A stretch of 64,000 bases of DNA, from the NCBI RefSeq assembly GCF_001456935.1, contig NZ_KQ758485.1, forward strand, positions 110,944 to 174,943, written 5' to 3'. The notes beneath the pieces were generated by a model, which saw only the letters and a program-made list of their open reading frames with translations, was not told where the DNA came from and did not search any database. Below, piece by piece: positions 42,314-49,409 of the stretch; the stretch's first letter is position 1; the number at the start of each line of letters is the position of its first letter. A program made the position numbers and the translations under genes. Source of the stretch: [Bacillus] enclensis (GTDB taxonomy: Bacteria > Bacillota > Bacilli > Bacillales > Bacillaceae_B).

Positions 42314-43057
42314 ATGGGGAAGGTATTGGATCGGTTCGCATCGAGCATCGGGGAACTGACGCATGCGGAAAAGCATGTATTATTTTACGTCGAGGAACAT
42401 CTGGATACGGCAAAAAATCAGTCGCTGACCGCAATGGCCGAGAGCAACAGTGTGAGCACGACCACGATTGTGCGGATGTGCCGGAAGCTCGGGCTTGAAG
42501 GCTTCTCTGAGTTTAAGTTTGTCCTGAAAAGCATTGATGAAAACGTGGGGCCGGCCGAAAATATGCTCGACCGCTACAGCCAGGACATGGGACGGACGCT
42601 GTCGTCGCTTCGTGTGGAAGAGCTTGAGAAGATCAGCGGGCAGATCGAACGCGCCGGGCGGGTGATGATCGTGTCGGTCGGTTTGACCAAGATGGTCGGG
42701 GAGTACTTCAGCAAGTTGTTCATGCAGGTGAACAAGCCGACTTCGTATGTGTACGAATCGCATATCATCGACCTGCTCCCGAATATGGTGCAGCCGAATG
42801 ACCTGATCGTCTTCATCTCATCCAGCGGCGAAACGAAAACGATCGTCGGTGCGGCCGAGAAAATCCGCTATAAGAACGCAGACTCCCTTGCCATCACCAA
42901 CTCTGCGGACAGCACGCTGGCGAAGATTACCCGTAATTCCATCAGTGCTGACGTGCAAAAAGTGCAGTTTGCAGGGTATGATTTGACACCGCGTTCCACA
43001 CTCGTCGTGCTGATTGATTTAATTTTTGAGTGTTATTTGAAGACGGTGATGAAGTGA
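42314..43057 (+). CDS. RpiR-family regulator of the mannosylglycerate operon
   Basis: 247 residues from the ATG at 42314 (AAAGGAG, 8 bp before it). Helix-turn-helix domain (about 1-75, LTAMAESNSVSTTTIVRMCR) and a SIS domain (about 105-230, VSVGLTKMVGEYFSKLF, FISSSGETKTIVGAAE). It is divergent from the mngAB-like operon and probably controls it, sensing a phosphorylated sugar or phospho-mannosylglycerate. E. coli uses a GntR-type protein for this job, so the control differs here. It is followed at once by a REPIN-like element. Confidence 0.82.
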   Translation: MGKVLDRFASSIGELTHAEKHVLFYVEEHLDTAKNQSLTAMAESNSVSTTTIVRMCRKLGLEGFSEFKFVLKSIDENVGPAENMLDRYSQDMGRTLSSLRVEELEKISGQIERAGRVMIVSVGLTKMVGEYFSKLFMQVNKPTSYVYESHIIDLLPNMVQPNDLIVFISSSGETKTIVGAAEKIRYKNADSLAITNSADSTLAKITRNSISADVQKVQFAGYDLTPRSTLVVLIDLIFECYLKTVMK

Positions 43058-43142
43058 TGGGGACAGGCCTTTAGGATGGGACGGAGGGACAGGTACCTTG
43101 TCCCATTTTTTTAGCGGTGAAACACGGTACCTGTTCCCTCCC
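43058..43142. repeat. REPIN-like element, copy 12
   Basis: GGGGACAGGCC, GGGACGGAGGGACAGG with TACCTTGTCCC, then the inverse ACACGGTACCTGTTCCC. It begins at the base after the RpiR-type stop codon. Confidence 0.85.
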
Positions 43143-43184
43143 TTTGTTTTTGCTCGATTTTATTCATGAATCCACATACTGTTG

Positions 43185-43392
43185 CGGTTTGTTTGATAGG
43201 ATTGAGCTTAGAAACATCTATTTAGGGACGTGGTTATAATAAAAAAGAGGTCTTAAAAGAAAATTGTGCCTTTCCCTTTCGTGATTGTGCCTCTCCGACG
43301 ATTTAATAGGCCCTTTAGAAAATAATTGCGCCTTTCTTCGAACTAATTACGCCCTTCAAATGATTAATTGTGCCCTTCATGTCGAATTTCCA
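43185..43392. repeat. About 200-bp direct repeat, copy B, with 21-bp array
   Basis: Matches copy A (36728-36930) in order: GTTTGTTTGATAGG, TTTAGGGACGTGGTT, six AATTGnGCC units, GTGCCCTTCATGTCG. With copy A it brackets the GH38, EIIABC and RpiR genes. Confidence 0.75.
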
Positions 43393-43430
43393 TTACAGGA
43401 TTAGGTACAGTACCGACCACTGTCCCGCTC

Positions 43431-43507
43431 TAATCAAACGTTTGTTTAACCTGCTCACTCTTTCCAGCTTCAAGGGTTGAGCTATTTAATCAAACGTTTG
43501 TTTAAAT
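43431..43507. promoter_or_regulatory. Two copies of an AATCAAACGTTTGTTTAA palindrome
   Basis: TAATCAAACGTTTGTTTAA at 43431-43449 and again at 43487-43506, with the perfect 10-bp core CAAACGTTTG. They look like operators for a TetR- or LacI-type protein but lie in a gap between convergent genes (stops at 43057 and 43582), where no promoter is expected. Confidence 0.45.
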
Positions 43508-43519
43508 TTAAATACAACA

Positions 43520-43558
43520 AAAAAGAGCAAAGCCCCCTCCACAGGAGGCTTCGCCCTT
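43520..43558 (-). terminator. Rho-independent terminator of manA
   Basis: On the minus strand GCGAAGCCTCC, short loop, GGGGGCTTTGC followed by TCTTTTTT. It lies 24 bp behind the manA stop. Confidence 0.85.
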
Positions 43559-43581
43559 CTCTTATCCAACCGCTCCAAACA

Positions 43582-44529
43582 TCAAACATGCGAAACAATC
43601 AATTCCAAATTCCCTTCAACTTCAAACGTTTCAACATCAGCCGGCAGAATAAAATGGTCGCCTTTCTTCAAAGCATACGATTCTCCTTGCACCCTCAGCG
43701 TCCCTTCTCCATCCAGCACACTCGCCAATTGGAAAGGCTGATCCTGCACAAACGAAGAATATCCATCAACCTGCCACTTATAAACGGAAAAGTACTCCGC
43801 CTCCACAAATTTCGTCACTTCAACCCCGTCGCGCTTCTCGACAGAAGGCTGCACGTCCGCATTGCGGTGGGGAATCGTCGTCACTTCGATCGACTTCTCA
43901 ATATGAAGTTCACGCGTGTTCCCTTCAGCATCGCTGCGGTCATAGTCATACACTCGGTACGTCGTATCAGAGCTTTGCTGTGTCTCGAGAACCAGTGTTC
44001 CCTTGCATAACGCGTGTATCGTCCCGCTCGGCACATAGAAGAAATCTCCCGGCTTCACTGGAACACGGCGGAGCAGATCATTCCACTCGCCCTTTTCGAT
44101 CAGCTTGACAAACTCTTCCTTCGTCCCAGCCGTGTGGCCAAAAATCATCTCGGCATCCTCATCGCAGTCAATGATATACCAGCACTCGGTCTTTCCGAGC
44201 TCACCGTTCTCATGTTCCTTCGCATATGTATCATCCGGATGGACCTGCACAGACAAATCCGCGTTTGCATCGAGGATCTTCGTCAGTAAAGGAAATACCG
44301 GCGATGTGTGTCCGCCGAATAATTCACGGTGCTCATTCCATAGCTCACCAATCGTTTTTCCAGCAAACTCTCCGTTCACAACCGTGCTTTGCCCATTTGG
44401 ATGACCCGAAATCGCCCAGCACTCACCGGTTTTATCTGACGGGATGTCATAGTTGAATTGATCCTTTAACGCCGTACCTCCCCAGATTCGCTCCTGGAAT
44501 ACGGGCTGTAGAAATAGTGGTTGGCTCAT
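43582..44529 (-). CDS. manA: Mannose-6-phosphate isomerase, class I
   Basis: 315 residues, the short form usual in Bacillus. Zinc ligands are in QVHPDD (about 97-102), ECWYII (about 114) and GTIHAL (about 172). Interconverts mannose-6-phosphate and fructose-6-phosphate, so it would complete both the mannose PTS route and the mannosylglycerate route. Monocistronic, with AGGAGGAAATT before the ATG and its own terminator. Confidence 0.94.
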   Translation of the reverse strand: MSQPLFLQPVFQERIWGGTALKDQFNYDIPSDKTGECWAISGHPNGQSTVVNGEFAGKTIGELWNEHRELFGGHTSPVFPLLTKILDANADLSVQVHPDDTYAKEHENGELGKTECWYIIDCDEDAEMIFGHTAGTKEEFVKLIEKGEWNDLLRRVPVKPGDFFYVPSGTIHALCKGTLVLETQQSSDTTYRVYDYDRSDAEGNTRELHIEKSIEVTTIPHRNADVQPSVEKRDGVEVTKFVEAEYFSVYKWQVDGYSSFVQDQPFQLASVLDGEGTLRVQGESYALKKGDHFILPADVETFEVEGNLELIVSHV

Positions 44530-44739
44530 AATTTCCTCCTGAATCCTCCCTCGCGAAAGGGACGTAAAAATTGATTACTGATGATTGTACTACTATCTTT
44601 CATAGTTTAAAAGGGGTAATGCTCGAGATCCATTTAACAAAACAGACTCAAAATCATGGAATCTCGCTTTCCCCCAACGAATATCCCTGTCCACCACAAC
44701 GTATACATATATAAATATACCTAAAGGTGGTGAAAAAAA

Positions 44740-45219
44740 TTGCCCCCGAATTGGACAATTCTCCAAGAAGATTTAGTCGCCATTAATTTGGCAGCTGAAT
44801 CGAAAAAAGAGGCAATCTGCGAACTCTCTAAACTCTTACAGAAAAAAGGCTATGTAAGGGAATCTTTCCCGCAAGCGGTGGCCGATCGTGAGGAACACTT
44901 CCCTACAGGACTTCCCACCAGCCTTTATGGAGTGGCTATTCCCCATACCGATTCTCATCATGTTCTCCGCACCGGAATCGCGGTCGGCATCCTCAAGAAT
45001 CCGACGGAGTTCACCGTCATGGGGACGACCGATCAAATCGTACAAGTCGAGGTCGTCCTCCTGCTTGCGATCCAAGACCCATCCGGCCATATACAGGTCC
45101 TGCAGCAATTAATGGAGGTTTTCCAGTTACCAGAAGCCCTCCGGCAACTGAAAAGCGCAAAGAGTAAAAAGGAAGTAGTCCAGGCGCTAACCGAACATCT
45201 TTCACTTGAACGTCCTTAA
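44740..45219 (+). CDS. PTS EIIA, galactitol/fructose family
   Basis: 159 residues from a TTG start (AAAGGTGGTG seven bases before it). A PTS_EIIA_2-type domain with the phosphorylated His in GVAIPHTDSHH (about 68). First gene of a three-gene operon with EIIB and EIIC of galactitol (GatABC) type. The real substrate is uncertain because no galactitol-1-phosphate dehydrogenase or tagatose pathway gene is nearby. Confidence 0.85.
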   Translation: MPPNWTILQEDLVAINLAAESKKEAICELSKLLQKKGYVRESFPQAVADREEHFPTGLPTSLYGVAIPHTDSHHVLRTGIAVGILKNPTEFTVMGTTDQIVQVEVVLLLAIQDPSGHIQVLQQLMEVFQLPEALRQLKSAKSKKEVVQALTEHLSLERP

Positions 45220-45248
45220 TACAGAAGAGAAGAAAGGAGGATGACTTT

Positions 45249-45533
45249 ATGAAGAAAAAAGTTCTGGTCATATGCGGTACAGGGGTGGCCACCTCTACCG
45301 TGATTATGGGCAAGCTTCAGCAATTTTTAAAAGAGAAAGGAATCGCTGCAGAATTGAAGCAGTCAAAGGTCACCGACGTGCTGAATATCGCTTCACAGTA
45401 CGATGTCGTCATTTCCACTACGATTGTCCCCCCTTCCATCACATCCCAGGTGAGGGTGATCAATGCGGTACCGATCTTGACGGGTGTCGGGAAGGATGAA
45501 GTATTCGCTGAAATTGAAAATGCTTTAACATAA
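45249..45533 (+). CDS. PTS EIIB, galactitol family
   Basis: 94 residues, a single EIIB domain with the phosphorylated Cys in VICGTGVATST (Cys9). AAAGGAGG precedes the ATG. It passes phosphate from EIIA to the incoming polyol at EIIC. It lies 29 bp behind the EIIA gene. Confidence 0.88.
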   Translation: MKKKVLVICGTGVATSTVIMGKLQQFLKEKGIAAELKQSKVTDVLNIASQYDVVISTTIVPPSITSQVRVINAVPILTGVGKDEVFAEIENALT

Positions 45534-45549
45534 TGGAATTGGAGGGGTT

Positions 45550-46881
45550 ATGATGGAATGGTTGCAAAGTGTGGTTGATTTAGGTCCTTCCGTTTTGCTT
45601 CCGATTTTAATTTTTCTATTCGGTCTATTGCTCCGGATGAAAGCGGGGTCCGCTTTCCGGGCAGGCCTCATTGTGGGGATCGGATTCATCGGCGTGAACC
45701 TGATCATTGGTTTATTGATGGAAAACCTCGGACCTGCCGCACAGGATATGGTCGCGAGGATCGGAGTCGACCTTAGCATCATCGATGTCGGATGGCCCGC
45801 TACTTCAGCAATTGCGTTCGGGTCGACGGTGGGGGCATTGGCAATTCCAATAGGATTGGCCGTAAACCTTGTCCTCTTGTTAGTAGGCCTGACACGGACA
45901 TTAAACATCGACCTGTGGAATTTATGGCACATAGCGTTTACAGGAGCACTGGTAAGCATCATGACCGGCAGCTTTACAATGGGAATCGTAACGTCGATCG
46001 TCCACTGTATTGTCCTGCTGCTGCTTGCCGATCTGTCTGCGAAACACGTACAAGATTATTATGGCTATCAAAATATCACGTTTGCACACGGCACTTCTTC
46101 CCCTTACTATCTGATCGCCATCCCATTGAACAAGCTTTTTGATAAAATCCCGGGGCTGCGAAGCTGGGAAGCAGATCCGGAAAGTATCCAGAAACGCCTG
46201 GGTGTCTTGGGTGAGTCGACAGTTATCGGTCTTATCCTGGGTGTGATCATCGGGTTACTCGCAGGATGGGGTGTAAGTGACGTTCTTAACCTTGGAGTTA
46301 CGACGGCAGCCGTCATGCTTCTTCTGCCAAGGATGGTTGCCATCCTGATGGAAGGTCTTTCACCTGTGTCTGAAGCAGCCAGCGATTTTGTTAAAAAGAA
46401 GATCCCGGGACGGGACGTTTATATTGGAATGGACTCTGCATTAGCCATCGGACATCCTGCCGCGATTGCGTCATCCTTGATCCTGATCCCAATCGTCCTC
46501 GGGCTGGCCGTACTGGTACCGGGAAACAACGTCCTTCCATTCGGCGATCTGGCCACCATCCCGTTCATCGTCTGTATGATGGTGCCGATCTTCAGGGGAA
46601 ATGTGATCCGGACAGTCCTTGCCAGTACCATCGCGCTTGGACTGGGTCTACTGTTAGCGACCTACATTTCCCCGCTGTTCACGGAGGCGGCACGCTCGGC
46701 AAACTTCAATTTCCCTGAAGGCACCAGAGCCATCTCTTCCCTCGTGGACGGGGCCGTCCCTACGACTGCCATCTTTATATGGGGAGCTAAACTTGGCTAT
46801 GCCGGATTAATCGCCATTGGGGTCATTTCGCTGGTCATTGCTTATTTTCATCAAAAAAGACAGCGTACGCTGACAAAATAG
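45550..46881 (+). CDS. PTS EIIC, galactitol family
   Basis: 443 residues with about ten to twelve hydrophobic segments. GatC-family features include FGLLLRMKAGSAFRAGLIVGIGF (residues 18-40) and the GMDSALAIGHPA stretch (about 298). It starts with two consecutive ATG codons behind GGAGGGG. It forms the membrane channel for a polyol. A terminator follows, then the convergent SorC-type regulator. Confidence 0.87.
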   Translation: MMEWLQSVVDLGPSVLLPILIFLFGLLLRMKAGSAFRAGLIVGIGFIGVNLIIGLLMENLGPAAQDMVARIGVDLSIIDVGWPATSAIAFGSTVGALAIPIGLAVNLVLLLVGLTRTLNIDLWNLWHIAFTGALVSIMTGSFTMGIVTSIVHCIVLLLLADLSAKHVQDYYGYQNITFAHGTSSPYYLIAIPLNKLFDKIPGLRSWEADPESIQKRLGVLGESTVIGLILGVIIGLLAGWGVSDVLNLGVTTAAVMLLLPRMVAILMEGLSPVSEAASDFVKKKIPGRDVYIGMDSALAIGHPAAIASSLILIPIVLGLAVLVPGNNVLPFGDLATIPFIVCMMVPIFRGNVIRTVLASTIALGLGLLLATYISPLFTEAARSANFNFPEGTRAISSLVDGAVPTTAIFIWGAKLGYAGLIAIGVISLVIAYFHQKRQRTLTK

Positions 46882-46888
46882 AACCAAT

Positions 46889-46926
46889 AAAGAACGGCAA
46901 GAAGGAGTTTCCCTATTGCCGTTCTT
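46889..46926. terminator. Bidirectional terminator between the galactitol-type PTS and the SorC-type gene
   Basis: AAGAACGGCAA...TTGCCGTTCTTT, 11-bp perfect stem with A/T runs on both sides, between stops at 46881 and 46932. Confidence 0.88.
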
Positions 46927-46931
46927 TCATT

Positions 46932-47885
46932 TCAATTGATTGTCCCCGTCAGCAGCGCATGGGCCGTTGAATCGTCAATGACCAGAACGTCTAAATATTC
47001 ACCCTTCAAAGCCGCTTCAATACTGTCTACTTTGTGACAACCTTCAACCACTCCGACAACTTCCGGTATGTTCTTCAAGTCTTCCAAATCCAATCCGATG
47101 ACCAGTTCATTCAGTTCATGGTCAATCTGCTTTCCTAATGCATCGTAGAAACGGGAACTGATATCTCCTACAGCCCCTGCTTTCTTCAATGACACCAAAG
47201 CTTCCTCCTTCAAGTAATTCAGTGTTGTCATCGTTGAATTTTTGAAGGGGTTCCCGATCCCGACCACGGCCATCTGGACATTCCGGCCTTCTTCGAGTAC
47301 CGAGGCGATGTCTTCGGACTGGATGAGCCTTTCTTTTAACTCATTCGAGTCTACCATGGCAGGTGCGTATAAGTAAGAACAAGAACTGTTCATTTTCTGC
47401 GCCAGCTGGTAGGCAAGGAGATTGGAGTGGATTTCGACAAGCTCACGGCCCATCCCCCCTACCAGCGGAACGATCTTAAGACCGCGATTCTGCTCATATG
47501 GATATTCCTGAACGAAGTTTGACAGCGTACTCCCCCACGAAATCCCGAGGGATTGAATGCCTTCGATATGCTTCGATACGTACGAGGATGCTGCTTTTCC
47601 TATGGAACGCTTGACCATCTCACTTGTCAAACCGGCAGTCGGGGTGACAATCACCTCTTTTAATCCGTACTTCTTCTCCAATTTTTGTTCAAGCTCGACT
47701 GTATGGGCATTCTCATCTTTTATATAAATTTCAACAATTCCCTGTTCTCTCGCTTTATTCAGAAGCTTTGAAATGACCGGACGGGACACGCCGATTTTCT
47801 TGGCGATCTGGGCCTGTGTCCATCCTTCAAAGTAGTAGAGGTTCGCCACTTTGACAATCAATCTCCGCTCTTCCCAATTAACCAT
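46932..47885 (-). CDS. SorC/DeoR-family sugar-binding transcriptional regulator
   Basis: 317 residues. N-terminal helix-turn-helix (about 8-55, GWTQAQIAKKIGVSRPVISK) and a C-terminal sugar-phosphate isomerase-like effector domain (about 60-315). It is convergent with the galactitol-type PTS and lies downstream of the dehydrogenase operon on the same strand, so either could be its target. Two direct repeats of TACTCACACAA lie just upstream of its start, a probable autoregulatory operator. AGGTGTAAAG precedes the ATG. Confidence 0.85.
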   Translation of the reverse strand: MVNWEERRLIVKVANLYYFEGWTQAQIAKKIGVSRPVISKLLNKAREQGIVEIYIKDENAHTVELEQKLEKKYGLKEVIVTPTAGLTSEMVKRSIGKAASSYVSKHIEGIQSLGISWGSTLSNFVQEYPYEQNRGLKIVPLVGGMGRELVEIHSNLLAYQLAQKMNSSCSYLYAPAMVDSNELKERLIQSEDIASVLEEGRNVQMAVVGIGNPFKNSTMTTLNYLKEEALVSLKKAGAVGDISSRFYDALGKQIDHELNELVIGLDLEDLKNIPEVVGVVEGCHKVDSIEAALKGEYLDVLVIDDSTAHALLTGTIN

Positions 47886-47894
47886 CTTTACACC

Positions 47895-47965
47895 TACTCA
47901 CACAAAATAAAATCCTCTTTCATTATATCAATGTTAACGCATTACATCATTATGTACTCACACAA
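47895..47965. promoter_or_regulatory. Two direct repeats TACTCACACAA, exactly 60 bp apart
   Basis: TACTCACACAA at 47895-47905 and 47955-47965, each followed by an AAAT-rich stretch. They lie upstream of the SorC-type start, spacing near six helical turns. Probably the operator pair of that regulator; no copy is seen ahead of the galactitol-type PTS. Confidence 0.5.
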
Positions 47966-47979
47966 TTTAAAATAAGCAA

Positions 47980-48005
47980 AAGACCCAAATGCTTTTCATT
48001 TGAGC
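47980..48005 (-). terminator. Terminator of the dehydrogenase operon
   Basis: On the minus strand CTCAAATG, AAAAG loop, CATTTGGG, then TCTTTTGC. It lies just behind the dihydrolipoyl dehydrogenase stop (48014). Confidence 0.65.
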
Positions 48006-48013
48006 CTGTCACC

Positions 48014-49396
48014 TTACTGATGAATTCCTTTCCCCAGCCAGGAAGCAGCCGCTTCGTAAAGAGTCTCCGATACGGTCGGATGGGGATGGATCATTGAAGC
48101 CATCTCTTCCACTGTTCCTTCTAAATGCATAAAAGCTGCAGGTTCTGTAATCATTTCCGTAACATGAGGACCGACCATCGTGACCCCGAGTATCTCCCCA
48201 TACTTCGTGTCAGCAATCAGCTTCACAAAACCTTCTTTTTCATCTGAAGCAAGGGCCTTTCCATTACTTGAATGATCGACTCTCGTTACTTTATAGGAGA
48301 GCCCCTGTTTTTCAGCCTCTTCCTCAGTGATGCCGACACTGGCGATTTCAGGGCTTGTATAAACACAGCGGGGCACAACCTTATAATCCACTTCTCCTTT
48401 TTCACCGGAAGCATTTGCCGCCGCGATCAACCCTTCCGCACTGGCGACGTGTGCCAGCTGCCAGCCTCCGACTACATCCCCCACTGCATAGACAGAGGGA
48501 TGACTGGTCCGCATTTTCCGGTCCACTTTTACGAAAGGTCCGTTCATTTCCAGTTTTAATTGGGAGAAGGCTGACGTATTCGGATTCCGGCCAACAGATA
48601 ATAATAGGGCTTCACCCTCTACCATCTCTACCTTCCCACTCTCTGATTCTACTTTGACAGACTGTTTGCCCCCACTCGTCACAACCTCCTGCACTTTCGA
48701 ATTTGTCATGACGGTGACACCCTTCTTTCTAAGAGACTGCGCGAGAGCCCTTGCGGCATCCTTATCCTCACCGGGCACAATCCTATCCCCCATTTCCACA
48801 ATCGTCACGGGTACCTTCAGGCCCGAGAAGATGCAGGCAAACTCGACACCGATGATCCCTCCGCCTACGATGACAATCGACTCTGGAATCCTTTCTATTT
48901 CAAAAATGGTATCACTTGTATAATAAGAGGCCTGGTCCAATCCGGGAATAGCCGGTATAACGGGGCTTGAGCCGGTGGCAAGAATGATTTTCCCTGCCGT
49001 AATCGTTTCTTCCTGTTCCCCCGCCCTCACGATGATACTGCCATCCTGCATGACCTCTCCGTACCCGTTAAGTACATCAATCTTTCCTTTCTTTAATAAA
49101 AAAGAAATCCCGTTACGGAGTTTTTGAATAACTTGATCTTTTCGCTCGAGCATTTTCGTTAAGGATAACGTGACGGGGCCTGTTTCGATCCCCCAGCTTT
49201 TCGCTTTTTCTATACTTTCGATGACCTCGGAGTGACGAAGCAGGGTCTTAGAAGGTATGCACCCTCTGTTCAGACAGGTTCCGCCCAGATCGCGCGCTTC
49301 AACCAACCCCACTTTCTTCCCGTACTGAGCAGCCCTGATTGCTGCCACATAACCGCCAGGTCCTCCTCCAATGACGACAATGTCATACTTTTTCAC
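48014..49396 (-). CDS. Dihydrolipoyl dehydrogenase (E3)
   Basis: 460 residues. N-terminal FAD site GGGPGGYVAAIRAA (10-23), redox pair Cys41 and Cys46 in GGTCLNRGCIPSK, NAD site IVGGGIIGVEFA (about 176), and the C-terminal catalytic His in HPHPTVSE. It reoxidises the lipoyl arm of E2 and reduces NAD. Last gene of a four-gene E1alpha-E1beta-E2-E3 operon, 13 bp behind E2. Corresponds to AcoL if the complex is acetoin dehydrogenase. Confidence 0.94.
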   Translation of the reverse strand: MKKYDIVVIGGGPGGYVAAIRAAQYGKKVGLVEARDLGGTCLNRGCIPSKTLLRHSEVIESIEKAKSWGIETGPVTLSLTKMLERKDQVIQKLRNGISFLLKKGKIDVLNGYGEVMQDGSIIVRAGEQEETITAGKIILATGSSPVIPAIPGLDQASYYTSDTIFEIERIPESIVIVGGGIIGVEFACIFSGLKVPVTIVEMGDRIVPGEDKDAARALAQSLRKKGVTVMTNSKVQEVVTSGGKQSVKVESESGKVEMVEGEALLLSVGRNPNTSAFSQLKLEMNGPFVKVDRKMRTSHPSVYAVGDVVGGWQLAHVASAEGLIAAANASGEKGEVDYKVVPRCVYTSPEIASVGITEEEAEKQGLSYKVTRVDHSSNGKALASDEKEGFVKLIADTKYGEILGVTMVGPHVTEMITEPAAFMHLEGTVEEMASMIHPHPTVSETLYEAAASWLGKGIHQ

Positions 49397-49409
49397 TGAT
49401 ATCGACTCC

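Noticed and set aside
177-43142. CRISPR array as explanation of the many repeats
   Set aside because: The repeats are dispersed, palindromic and variable, with no regular repeat-spacer order and no cas genes.
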